Assembly: GCA_030295235.1 (NCBI GenBank)
Contig: AP026130.1
Span: 744,001-808,000 of the forward strand
Direction of reading: 5' to 3'
DNA: 64,000 nt
Source of the DNA: Fistulifera solaris
Lineage: Eukaryota > Bacillariophyta > Bacillariophyceae > Naviculales > Stauroneidaceae
Shown: piece after piece, positions 10,117-21,600 of the stretch
Numbering within the stretch: the first letter of the stretch is position 1
How the letters are laid out: each line of letters opens with the position of its first letter
Made by a program: the position numbers and the translations under genes
The notes under the pieces: model-generated
Seen by the model: only the letters and a program-made list of their open reading frames with translations
Told to the model about the DNA's origin: nothing
The model's database searches: none

Positions 10117-12073
10117 TTATTGAAAAAGTCGCTCCATGGAACGAAATGGCCCCAGCTCTTGGAAGCGCAAACGTTCTTGGAGCAAGCGCTGGTGTCGGTC
10201 TGCACGAGATTCTCGTAGGCGTGTTGCCAAGTCAACGGGTTGGACACTGATCTCAATTTGTTGTTTTTCGCGAATGACCGTGATCACTAGCGTCTGCAAA
10301 CAAGTATATTCTTGAGGAAGGAAGAGAAAGGTAGTGAAAGGTATATGCTCCAGTCGACTTACCTCGCCAACAGCTGCACGATCGATGAAACGGCGTGCAT
10401 CGTCCGAGGACAGAACGTCCTTTTCTCCAACTTTGATGATAACATCACTCGCACGAAGACCTCCTTTCTCCGCCGGTGTTCGAGGAAAAACTTTATGTAC
10501 AAGAGCACCATGCACTTCAGGAATGCGGAACTGTTCTGCCACTAACTTGGCATTGTTTTGCCGCGCCCAATCCGGTGTACATGTAGCCAAAGATATCCCT
10601 AAATAGCCATGTTGTATTTCACGACCTTGAGCCAGCTCGTACATGATTTCTCGGACACGATTGATGGGGATTGAGAAACTGGTTCCTTCCATGTGAGCTC
10701 GGATTGCGGCATTGATGCCAATAACATCGCCTGTTTCTACGTCGACTAGTGGGCCACCGGAATTGCCTGGATTGATTGCTGCATCGGTCTGAATATAATC
10801 TACTTTTTTGTGAGGGGATCCCGACAACCGCCGAGGAACGCTCTAGGCCGGATACGATCCCCATTGTTACCGTGTTGTCCAGACCTCCCGGACTTCCCAC
10901 CGCAACGACAATCTGACCAACATTCAAGAGGTCGCTGTTACCCAACTTCGCTATCGGAAGTTCTTCGCTCTCGTCTGCCGAAACTATCTTTAGCACGGCT
11001 ATATCAACAATGGGATCGCTTCCTTTCACCACCGCTTCGTACACTCTCCCGTTTGTCAAGGTCACCGTGACTTTGTGCGCATCATCAACGACATGAGCAT
11101 TGGTCAAGATAAAGCCATCTTTGGAGAAAATGAGACCTGATCCTTGACCTTGTTGAACTGGACCGTTGAATGCGTCATCTTCTTGCAAGAGATTAGTTTC
11201 CGTATCGATACGTACAACAGCAGGTCCAACCTTTCGAACTGCTTGAGTTACAAAATTCAAGGGTAGCCGTTGTCCTTGAGTAGCTGGCAAATTATTGATT
11301 TGGGAATCCCGCTCCGCGTCTGACTCTGCTTTTAATTGATGAGAAGATGATCCAGGTTGTCTGTCGTCATTCCTTGAGGGTAGCGTACCTCTCTGCACAG
11401 GCGGCCTAATCAATTCTTTGCGGCTCTGTAGATCGTCCAACACAAACACATAAAGTGCGGCTGCGAGTGTACAGAGCTGAACAATACGAAAAAACGAGGG
11501 CATTCGACGATTTCGCTTCTTCGGTGCTCTTTTGCTGTCATCAGGAATCGGTAAAATGGTTTCCGTCTCGCTTGCTGCGATCTTCGTTTCCTCTTCCTTA
11601 TTTTCAATCTTTACCGGGGGACTCAGCGCGGGGAAAGTCTCTATTGTATTCACAGCTGGTACATCATCTTTCTTTTCTCTCTTGAAAAAAATCCTTTGAA
11701 ATAGGCCTCGTGGTTTCTTTCTATTCGTTTCGCTTTTTGCATCGTATTCATCCGTTCGATTTGGTAATGTTTGTAGTCGAAGTTGTTCGTCATTAAGGTC
11801 CACGCCTAGGGTTGCATTGAGTATTATTGCGTTTACGACAGAAGACGAGCTATTGAAATCAGTAAGAGTGTGATTGACGATATCGCTAAAATCACCACCA
11901 TCTGGCTCATCACGGTCCTTGGAGAGTTTCATAATCAATTTTGGGTTGAGCCGTCGTGAATGAATAAATTGTGAAGGCGATCTTTTGACGATGGGTGCAC
12001 TCCATAACTCTATAACTGTAAGTCCCTCCACACTACAGTAGATAAAGAGGATAGCAAACAAAGTCTTGGGCAT
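10117..12073 (-). CDS. HtrA/Deg-type protease with long N-terminal membrane-anchored extension, copy E
   Basis: The largest member, about 630 residues. The start is set at the ATG at 12073 ([18 protein letters not shown], signal-like); an in-frame ATG at 12109 is possible. About 250 residues of polar, Asn/Ser- and Lys-rich sequence precede a hydrophobic segment ([18 protein letters not shown]) at about residues 225-245, which the other copies lack. The protease has His in LTNAHVVDD, Asp in [10 protein letters not shown], Ser in NPGNSGGPL, then PDZ ([19 protein letters not shown]). One extra G in a GGG run near 10823 shifts the frame before KKVDYIQTD; removing it makes exon 1 a multiple of three. 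The intron 10294-10362 (GTAAGT...TGCAG) is 69 nt with no stop, so retention would keep the frame. The C-terminus (RQ-rich, ending MERLFQ) is longer than in the sister genes. Confidence 0.78.
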
Positions 12074-12210
12074 GTTTTGATTAGTAATGGAGTCAGTATT
12101 TAATGTCATCACCAGCACCGATCGATCGAATAATCCTACGAAAAAGAGAGCGGACGACAAGAGCAGAGCAAGCGAGCTCGAAGCTCGAAAAAGATATCGT
12201 CTGTCATTGG

Positions 12211-12378
12211 GCCGCCCCAGATTTTCTGTATGAATGATATACAACTGGTCCAGAATTTCTGGACCGCACCAGATTTTGGTCCAAAATTTCTGGAACGCCC
12301 CAGATTTTCTGTATGAATGAAATACAACTGGTCCAGAATTTCTGGACAGCACCAAAATGTCTATATGAATGAAATACA
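12211..12378. repeat. two-and-a-part-copy tandem repeat, about 83-bp unit, with palindromes
   Basis: Units start CCCCAGATTTTCTGTATGAA at about 12214 and 12297, with a shorter third unit at about 12350. Each unit carries the near-palindrome TGGTCCAGAATTTCTGGACC and the half palindrome CCAAAATTTCTGGA. The CAGATTTTCTG/CAGAAAATCTGGGG core also occurs in the 32.4-kb and 60.1-kb arrays. It lies 140-300 bp upstream of HtrA copy E. Confidence 0.75.
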
Positions 12379-12399
12379 CGCAACAAAACAAATACGGAG

Positions 12400-13426
12400 T
12401 AAGCGTTAAGCCTTACGCCCTTTCGTGCAGTACAACTTACAACGAAGAACCATGGACAGCGGGCAGCGGGCAGCGGATTTGAAAGTAGTTGTGAGTGCCA
12501 AGTGCCAAGAACTGTTTCTATTTCCTGTTTCTCTTCTTGAATCGCGGGAAGCTGGAAGAGCTTTAGAAGAGCTAAAAACACCATCCTTTATCTTTTATCT
12601 TCAACTTCCTATTATAAGAAGATAATGCTGAACTTATTTACTGTAGTCCATTTTTTATTATGAAAATCCGTCACCCTTCACTCAAAACTCAAAACTCAAA
12701 TCGCTGGCTATCGGAGATCGAGATCGAAATTCGACATACACTACAAGTACTTTGTACTTTGCGTGTTGCGTCCGGTGAACGACGACGCATACAGGAAACT
12801 TGCGTCGTCGGTCGTCGTAGTCTAAGTTGCTTACGGAGAAAGGAGAGCAAAAAGGCAAAAAGCAAAGAGAAGGAGAGAGCGAGAAGCAAGAAGCAAGAGG
12901 CAAGAGGCGAGATGCGAGATGCGAGTCCCTAGCTTCTCTTCTCTCTAGCTCTTTACCAGGTACAGTAGTAGGTAGTAGGTAGTAGGTAGTCCTTTGTAGA
13001 GTTTGTTGGAGTTTGGAGTTTCGTGTTTCGTTGCAAGTTGCAAGGTGGAAGGTGGAAATCGGAAACCAAAGAATCAAAAGAATGAAAGTACTGTAACACA
13101 AACTCACAAACTTCAAAGTTCAAAGCGAGAAAGAGGGCTTCTATGTCAACTAGATAGTCCGTGACTGGCTGGACGCTGGACCAACGAGAGCTCATCGTTC
13201 TTTATTTATCGTTTATTGTTGTATGTGGTATACTGTACACTGTTTTTCTTAATCAGGGCCACTACGTCTTACGTAGGAACGTTACTCAGAATGATGTGAT
13301 TCCGACATCCGAATTCATTCGGCCGAGTTTGGTTTTATTGCATACAGTTGGAGAAAACTGCACACTGAGGACTATCTGGTAACGTGTACCCAATCTCCCT
13401 TTTCGTTTTCTGCTGACAAAATTTTT
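12400..13426. other. low-complexity intergenic region
   Basis: About 1 kb with no supportable gene. It contains GCAAGA/GCGAGAT short tandem words (12880-12930), a TAGTAGG microsatellite (12965-12990) and pentamer-type runs near 13020-13060. Overlapping frames here read as low-complexity Ser/Leu or Arg/Lys strings and are rejected. Confidence 0.6.
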
Positions 13427-14694
13427 ATGAAGCACCATAGCACCACGCAAAACATACATCTCTCGTCCGCATCGTCCACCATGAAAGAGAAATGTGTTTC
13501 CATTGCGAAAATGGCCATCATCGACGACAATGAAATCAGTGAGATTGCGGGTACTCGCCTAGCCATCATGCATGACGACTCATCGTCAGGGGCTTCGAAT
13601 GCCACGGGAAGGGCTTGCGACAAAATGACACCTGTACCTCATTCTTCCGTTTCATTGCAAACAGACTCAAGTCAAGAAATGAAAAATGCGTCAAACAAGC
13701 ATACCGAGAAGAAAGAGAAGACGAAGAAGAAATTCAAAAGGAAGAGGGTCGGCCGAAGCGACCTCTCAGTGCATACAACGTCTTTTTCCAATACGCTCGA
13801 GTCAAGCTTTTGAACGGAGAAGACTGCACTGAAGTACGACAAGAAGAGCTTGAGGCCATGTGGTTAACGACCAAGCCATCCTCCGTTGGAAAGCGATCCC
13901 ATCGTAAATCGCACGGCAAGATAAGCTTTCGTGAAATGGCAACAATGGTGGCAAGTAAATGGAATTCACTGGATGAGAAAACTCGATCGGTGTTGAAGCT
14001 GCGGGCGAAAATCGATCGAGATCGGTACAATGTTGAAATGGAAATTTGGAAACAAAAGGGCGCGGGTCCTACGGATGTGTACCAAGGACTTGCGATCGTA
14101 ACGCCTGAGAGCCGCAAGCAGCTCATTGAAAGAGAGATCGCTTTTTATCATGCCACAACATCAAGCCAAGGTTTACTACCAGCCCTCATTGATCACACGA
14201 TGTATCCACAGCAACATGGAGCGCCCTTGCACACCATGCCAGTCCCCTCCTTTTCTACGCCAGTCATGTACCAACCGCAAAGCCATTACTCGGCTTCTCA
14301 TTTGCATCCAGTTCGCAAAGAGAATGTTAGCGCTTTCCACGTGCCTCAAGTAAACAGATCGGAGACGTCTCCGATGCCTCTGACGACGAGTTATTCCACT
14401 GTATTGACACCTGTTGTCCAGACAGGTCCTCCGGCGGGATGCTACTATCAAAGTTCTCCGTTCACTGTCGTGCAGCCAACTGTGCCAAACCACTGCATTG
14501 CAGCACCGCCACTTCCTTTTGGAACTGCCATGATGGAACGGCCATTGACTCACAGCATAACACCAAACGGGATCGTTGGTTCGAAAGACACTTTGAGCAG
14601 CAGCAACAAAACTGGCGTCGACCACAATATCTACAGCGAAGAGATTGGCGCGCTATCGGATGACGAAGACGACTTGTTTGAATCGTTCGAATGA
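13427..14694 (+). CDS. HMG-box DNA-binding protein
   Basis: About 422 residues once one base is restored. The N-terminus is read from the ATG at 13427 (a second at 13481). A basic stretch (KKEKTKKKFKRKR) runs straight into the HMG box in the next frame (GRPKRPLSAYNVFFQYARVK), with the slip near 13740-13752. The downstream frame has no ATG before the box, which supports one gene. The box has about 35 extra residues (CTEVRQEELEAMW ... KRSHRKSHGK) between helix 1 and helix 2, then ISFREMATMVASKWNSLDEK and YNVEMEIWKQK. The C-terminal half is Pro/Ser/Tyr-rich and disordered, ending in an acidic tail (LSDDEDDLFESFE). A nuclear architectural or transcription role is inferred from the fold. Confidence 0.8.
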
Positions 14695-14973
14695 GAGTAC
14701 GTAATATCTTGCCCTATTCAGCACATGCTGAGTAGTGCTCAATAGTCGGCCACAATATTTTTTGTAGATGAAAATTTGAACAAGATCATGAGAAATTTAT
14801 TTAACGAAACCATTTGATATTATTACACGCCTTCAACATAGATACAATCAACCGCTTTCTCCGAGTACCTTCATACCATGAGTTTCTCTTTATTTTTCCC
14901 AATAATGAATATTAGCATAATCACTTTTGTTGCCGTCCACGCTGTGACGATCGAGAATATCGATTGGACATGT

Positions 14974-16365
14974 TTAAAGAGCCGACAACATGTCCTCAAT
15001 CTTCTTGCCCTTGTTATCAACGACTTCGAACGACAGAGGAAGAAAGTAGTCGGACATGCCCGGGGAGTGTTGATCTGGACACCTCCCAAAACAGCAATCT
15101 TGCCATCCTTGACATTGCCGCATCCAGCCTTGACAATCTTGTCAACAAACTCTTTCTGAGCATCGTAGATTGCGTATGGAAGTTCGACCATCTTTTCGGG
15201 GGGCCTTGTCAAGACGGGCAGCCTGAGGAAGAAGCATGCTGCCAACGAACGACTGGCCAGCATCGAGGGGTTCCGTGGGAGGAGCCGCCTTTTCTGTGCT
15301 TCCAGAAAGAACTCCGGCAACGTATCCCGAAGCCGCAACCGCAGAACCACAGCAAGCACCTCCGTTGGCTCGGCCGACACGCTCTACCGTTCCGACGTTT
15401 CCTTTCGAGTCCACACCGACGTGAGGGGCGAACACAACAACGCAGTTTCCTCCATCCGGAATGTGCGACGCCATGGCACCGAAACCAGTGACACCCGCCA
15501 TCTATAGTATAGAGAGTAATTGAAGCGAGTAAGTAAAAATTCGAGCAGATGGTGAGGATCTCGTGGACGACACACTAGCAATCAGACAGCGCAGTATCAA
15601 ATGAAACTCACCGGAAAACCAGCCAGGCCTCCCATGTTAAAGGTAGGACCGAAAACTTCCGCAAAATCCTTTTCGTTGACACGGCTGAGCTCGTCTACGC
15701 AGAACGACGTAGCGATAAGAGTGTTGGAGGTGGTGAATCCGTGCTTCTTGAGCGAGCTCGCAACGGAGTTGACCAAATCCTTACTCTTCATGGCACCATT
15801 GAAGACACGGTCGATCTTCTTGGTAGTCTCGTTTTCCTTCTCGCCAGTGAGCTTGGTGGCAATGAGACCGATGCCGAAGGCACCGGCAGCAATACCCCGA
15901 TCTTCTTGATGTCCAAACTAGTTTGGACAACTTCCTGGTGGCCTTGGCAGCCTTGGCGGCATTTGCGGCTTCCGGGATACCAGCTGTGGCAGAGCGATGG
16001 TTCCGAAGGCGCCGGCAACTTTTCCCGCCGACTGTCGCAACGAATCAAACAGAGATGAGAATCCATTGGCATTCTGGGTTCTACACAAAGCGACACAACG
16101 AATATCAATCATTCATACCTTCAAGACCTGCTTCATCTTGGCACGGCGTTCGCCGTTGGCCATGTCGAGCGAGACATCAGCGCGTCTAAAGGAAAATGAA
16201 CTGACATGTGAGAAAGGCATTCAGTGAACTACGATCAAACTCGCGACAATGAGAAAGTAGTCTCTATAATTCGAGAAAAAGAACTTACCCGACAGCATGT
16301 TGCGTGGGAACGAAAGCAGAGGAAGTAGCGGTGAGACCGAGAAGAAGAACAGCAGAGAGCTTCAT
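14974..16365 (-). CDS. LCIB/LCIC-family (theta/beta-like) carbonic anhydrase, plastid-targeted
   Basis: Four exons: 16289-16365, 16119-16185, 15612-16080 and 14974-15501, with GTAAGT, GTATGA and GTGAGT donors. The N-terminus MKLSAVLLLGLTATSSAFVP has a signal peptide plus 'SAF' motif typical of diatom plastid import. The core matches the LCIB family: IATSFCVDELSR (Cys), MGGLAGFP-MAGVTGFGAMA, SHIPDGG (His), VFAPHVGVDSKGNVGTVERV and GGACCGS (Cys). The Cys/His/Cys set is the expected zinc site. C-terminal blocks LGGVQINTP and SDYFLPLSFEVVDNKGKK also fit. The family acts in the CO2-concentrating mechanism. The frame slips at least five times in exons 3 and 4 (CCC near 16075; near 16015, 15930 and 15903; C6 near 15200; and near 15065), each by about one base, so the gene is probably intact in the organism. 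Confidence 0.82.
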
Positions 16366-17539
16366 GGTTGTTTGTTTGCTATGATACAAAGTGGTGAGAA
16401 ACAAACAAAATGCTTTTTCACTTGTTGCAATGCAAAAGGTACGCGAAGTTGCGTGTCGTCGGATAACATTCGTCGTGGGCCAGCTATCTTTGTCGTCAGT
16501 ATTGCTATGAAAGTACTTTACCGGTCCTTGCTGTCCGCTTTGAAATGCAACGTTGTCGGAGTGGAGGACGTCATCTGTATCAAATACTTAGTAGGGGGGA
16601 GTGAGCCGGTTTTGGACCTCGTAGCCGCTCGTGGCGAAGACTACATATTGAATTTCACATACGTCAGTCTATCTGGTCATTCTGTCCCAAAATTTCAAGT
16701 CAATCGTTCTTTTCGGGCACGCGGCACCCAACGGACAGGCTTAAAAAGAAGCCTCTAACCTTAATTGCTTTGAACATTCTTGACATCCACTCCTTCTTCC
16801 AACTATTAAGTTCTTTATCTTTTAATGGATAGACTAGACTAATCTAAAGCATATCCAATACTTGCCTATCAAAAGATCGAATTCATTCGCGAAATTGCTG
16901 TCCTTCGTTGTAGATTTAAACGACTGGCTGAACCATCCACGACTGCATTCAGTCACAGAACTAAAGTTTCGATCTGACTCCGAACGTTAATATGGTAAAC
17001 TTTTTCAGATCGCTATCACAATGCATCTAAGCATCAGAAAAATCATTGATGCAAATCTTGGTGTTTCTTGTCGAAAATTCGTGTGAAACTACGTGGTTCT
17101 GAATCACTATAGTGCAAAGTGTTAGTTTGCGCTAGAGTAGCACGACTGAATAATATGAGTCATGAAGACATCGCTTTGCCGAGCTAGACTGCCCACAATC
17201 TATGATCTATCACTTGTTTTTAAGTTTAAAGTATAATTTTAATCCGAGCTTCCTGTTTTAGTTGATTGCGAGCCATATTATTTCTTCCATGATGCACGAT
17301 GCGTGCCTTTTTTTAGAGATAGGCAATAAAGAATACTCCGGGGTAAGATTGGATTTCCCTATCGTGAAAGCCGCGCGAAGAATACGCCCGCATCACGCTT
17401 CGTTCTGTTTGCTCCTCACACCCGCGACCGCGAAAAATTCTTCCATCCGCTTTTTCACCTCCTTCACGAGGCGGATGAAATAGACTTTATATTCTCGATA
17501 AAATAACACTTTAGATTATATATTTTTGAATTACGCAAT
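16366..17539. other. intergenic, divergent promoter region with repeat elements
   Basis: Between the LCIB-type gene and pdxT (head to head). It holds GACTG-CATT-CAGTC at 16941-16954 and a copy of the dispersed hairpin element at 17104-17166. The frame starting near 16297 is a shadow of LCIB exon 1 and is rejected. Confidence 0.5.
17104..17166 (-). repeat. dispersed hairpin element, copy 1
   Basis: On the minus strand it reads TTCATGACTCATATTATTCA, then GTCGTG, then CTAACACTTTGCACTATAGTG. This shares order and spacing with the copies at 24.97, 37.28, 47.95, 48.18, 54.42 and 59.05-59.98 kb. The hairpin centre is interrupted in this copy. Confidence 0.6.
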
Positions 17540-18479
17540 ATGCAAGAACCTTTAATTGGAGTTTTAGCCTTGCAAGGCGCTTTCGAAGAACATCAAAAGT
17601 GCTTGGAAGCTGTAGGCTGTCGAACACGTCAGGTGAGTTCCTTCAATTGATTGCCCCACAAAATGAACTCAATGAACCAAACTGATTAGTATCTATCGAT
17701 TGCTCTAGGTGCGCGTACCGGAGGATTTGACGGACTTGGATGGTATTGTATTACCAGGGGGCGAGTCGACGGCGATGGGACTGATCGGCACAGCCACCAA
17801 GACGAGTGAGGGAGAAACCATGTGGGAGTGCCTACAGAAATTTTCCAAAAACAAACCGACGTGGGGAACATGTGCAGGAATGATTTTGTTGGCCGAAAAG
17901 TGCATCGGTACTTCGGCGGTCATTGAAGATGGGCAGTCGTTAATCGGCGGTGTCGATATTTGTGTGTGTCGTAATTATTTCGGATCGCAGATATCATCCT
18001 TTGAAATGGCCACACCTCCTCCACCTGGGATTAGTGGTAATCACGATTATCCTGGAGTGTTTATTCGCGCTCCAGCAATTTTGTCGGCTGGTCCTTCGGT
18101 CGAAGTACTGGGCACTGTTTCTGCAACTCCCTGTAGACACGCGGCTGTTACGCTTCAAGAGCTTGAGAAAAAGATTATGGCGGGGGAGAACGTGGTTAAA
18201 ATGAGCGTCGTGGATGCGTTGGAACGAAAGTCGTCACAAGAAGTGGATTATATTGTAGTGGTGAAGTCGCCTGCTGAAAATGCGGAAGAAAAGAAAGACT
18301 CGGATGAGACAAAACCTAGCATTGTTCTACCGGGCGCCGCTGACGGAACCAATGCCCGCGAAGTCATTTGCGCAGCTCGAAAAGGGCATTTGTTATGTAC
18401 TGCCTTTCATCCTGAGCTTACGGAAGATAACCGATGGCATGAGTATTTCGCGCAGATGGTCAAGCAAACCAAGCTGTAA
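17540..18479 (+). CDS. pdxT: PdxT, glutaminase subunit of pyridoxal 5'-phosphate synthase
   Basis: Exon 1 is 17540-17632 (31 codons, MQEPLIGVLALQGAFEEHQ). The intron 17633-17708 is GTGAGT...TCTAG. Exon 2 is 17709-18479. The product is 287 residues, longer than bacterial PdxT (about 190) because of a Lys/Glu insert (EEKKDSDETKPS) before the C-terminal His-Glu. Class I amidotransferase features are present: oxyanion/Gly strand PGGESTAMG, nucleophile Cys in GTCAGMILLA, and His-x-Glu in AFHPELT. It hydrolyses glutamine and channels ammonia to PdxS (SNZ/PDX1), which makes vitamin B6 from ribose 5-phosphate and glyceraldehyde 3-phosphate. No PdxS gene is in this window. The frame is intact and it is likely cytosolic, as no targeting peptide is seen. 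Confidence 0.93.
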
Positions 18480-18603
18480 GCTGGCAACGTTACAATAAAA
18501 TGCTTTGTTAATTACGCTTGGTACACAATGAAAATGTAAGCGAAGTCGACACGTCTAAAGCTTTGTTTTACTTTCTCAAATGTTAATTCTATGGTAGAAA
18601 ATC

Positions 18604-21600
18604 TTAAAATCGTCGATTTAGCCGCTGTTCAGCATCGTACCGACGTCTCGAAGCGCTATCACCTAACACCTCATAGGCCAATTTGACGCGCCGAAATTGT
18701 TCGACGGCGCCTTCTTCGCTGTTCTTGTCAGGATGGTATTTCAGCGCGAGCTTACGGAATGCTTTCTTGATCTCATCGTCACTTGCATTGACATTGACAT
18801 TCAACACTTGATAATGGGAAGGTGAGGGAGGAGGTCGAGAACTCGTACCTGATGAGTTGAATTGATTGCGACCATTTTGGTGTCGATTTTGGTCTCGAGG
18901 TGTCCCTTGTTGTTGCCAAGGTTTCCCTTTATTCGGTCCTGCACGAGGTCCCTTAGAGTTGAAACTATCCCATCGGCGAGAGTTGTCGTTCTGATACCAT
19001 TCGTCTCGTCGTTGTTGAGCACTAGAGCCCGAGTGCTGCCAATGTCTTGCCCCTCCGTTAGCTGGGAACGTATCCTGCCACCGAGAACGATCGCGTCGAC
19101 GCTCTGCATCCTCTCTCGCTGCAGCATCTGCTTGTCTTTTCGCTTTGTAAACGTCGTCCAATTCCTTTTGAACTTGAGTGAAATCAGTTTCGGTCACGTC
19201 TTGAGGCCCATCAAAAAGGCAGGGGGTAACAAAATCAGTCGATGAAATTGGTTTCCCTCGCACCTCATTTACCATGTCCACATAGCGTTTATATTCGGAA
19301 ATGGCTTCTTGGTAGCGCTGTAAGCGCATATAACAACGTGCGCGCCTCAACATGGCTTTCATGTATCGTGTGTGAATCTTTAAAGCTTTGGTACAGTCCT
19401 CAATGGCTTCGGAAAAACGATTGAGTGCCATGAGACATGCTGCGCGATTGCAGTGCAACACGGCGTGTAAGCGGCCTCCAGCGTCGTCATCAGAAGGACC
19501 ATTGTGCAGCCCCCCTTGGTAAGTCTTCCTTGTCAATAAGCAAACACGAAGCGTACTGAATGGCAGCCGCTTCAAAATCACCTGCGCGAAATAATTCGTC
19601 ACCTCTCTCTCTAAAAGCTCTTGTACGACCTAACTTACTCCGCTCAGAAATCAGCAATGATTGCAAGCTCTGAAGAACAGATGGATTACGGGAGCAGACT
19701 CTATGTTTTATCGAATCGTCCATAGAACGTAAGGCACAGTCGGCCGATGGGTATCTTTCTTCTAACCGCAATGCACGCAGGTAATAGGGAAGTACCGAAG
19801 AAGGCATTCGAAGAACAGCTTCGGCAACAGCTTTGGAACTCAGCTTTAAGTCTGCTGTCAGTGCATCCTCCTCTCTGCTCTCTCCAAAGAAACCGGGCAA
19901 AAGAACGTTGATTGGAGGTATACCAGGGAATGGATTTTGTGGTAGAAGATTATCTTCATAGATGCATTCCAGTTTTGCATTGGTCGCAGCAAGCCTCTCG
20001 CAAAAACCAGCAATCTCTCGCCAGCGTTTCAAATAAGCAAGAAGATTCACTTTGCTTCCCATGAGCTTTTCGGAAGCGGTCGCGTAAGAAAGAGCGATAT
20101 TGACATGGCCGAGAGTCTCAATCACAAGATTTTTGTCGGAACTGCGCGTCATCGTTGTTCTACTAATACAGGCGGAAATTTTGTCGCAAAGATGGTCAAG
20201 TCGTTTGGCTTCAGTTTGGCCAAGGGCGGCTTCGGTTGACATCTGCTTCAACAAAGTAAGGTTCTGGGCGCGTGAGCTACTCGTATGGTGCTTTTCGCTG
20301 AAACGCGATGCCTCCTCTGACGTATTGATTGCATCTTGAAAAGCGTCTAGGGATAGCGAGCATTCGCCCTGCTTTAACAAAGCTCTAGCACGCCGGGTGT
20401 GAACTTTGATTTTGAGAAGTAATCCACTATCACTAGAAAAAGGGACATGTGGTACTGGTGGTGAAATACTCATCAATGCTATATCGCAATCGTTCACGGC
20501 GGCGTGGGCTGCTCCAACCATGAGTAAACCAGCGGCTCGATTGGATAAAAGAATAGCGAGAATGTCTTTTGGTAACACAAAGGAAGCTTCTTGGTAAAGC
20601 TTGACGGCTTCAGTGTACAGTCGAATGGAACCGAAATAGTCTCCGGACATGTAAGCCGACTTTCCCAATTCGCGTTTGACTCCTATAAGAGACATGTAGT
20701 GCGACGACTTTGTTGGCACCTCCGGAGGAGTCTGCTTATCCGCTGAGCCAAATCCTGCCGGGCCATCCTCGACTGACGACGTAGAATCTCGCGAAGAGTT
20801 AAGCGAGGAATCTCTGGTATCATCCGTTAAATTATTGGCGCGCGAAGCTCTCGCGGATGAGCGACGAGACACCGCTGTACGAAACTGACCACGCTTCTTT
20901 CCACTTTCAGAGCCTAACGTAAACATAATAGGTTGTGAGTCTGTAGGCTTTGCGGAAAATGGTGTCTGTTGCATCGAAACGTCGGACGGCGACGGTTGCT
21001 GCGGAATCCCATTCAAGTTCTGGGGGCTATCAACATCCATTGGAGAGAGAAATGGCGAACGAGCCTGCGCAGCCGCCGACGCAAATGTATTGTTAGCAGC
21101 AGGAGTAGCAACCGTCGGAGGGTTCGCCTGAAACACTGGCGTATCTTGTGTACCAGTTGGCATGGAAAATGTTTCGGACAAGCCAAAGGTAAACGGCTTT
21201 TGTTGCCGGCGGCTGGGCTTATGCACGCGTTTTCGGTTGCGTGTGCTGTTTAGATTCAGATGAAAATCAACTTGAGGTAAAGCAGACGACTCCGATGGCA
21301 ATGCTGTCTCCGAATTGAGATTAAAGATCGGAGCAGCTTGAAAGGCATTACGCTGTTCGGATGTAGCTGTCCCGAAAGTAAAAGCATGACTTCCATTTGC
21401 AGATGCCCCAAAAGGATTCACAAATTCAGAAACATTCGATTCCGGACTGTACTTCCGTCGATGTTTACCCGCTCCCGTTTTGAAGGTCGTTTCTGGCTTA
21501 TCAGTGTCTGAGGCGTTGGTTGTCGTGTGATTGGCTGGTCCTGGCGTTTTAAGGTCAGTTTCGCGCACATTTGGGGAAAAGGAACCAAAAACTGGGAGCG

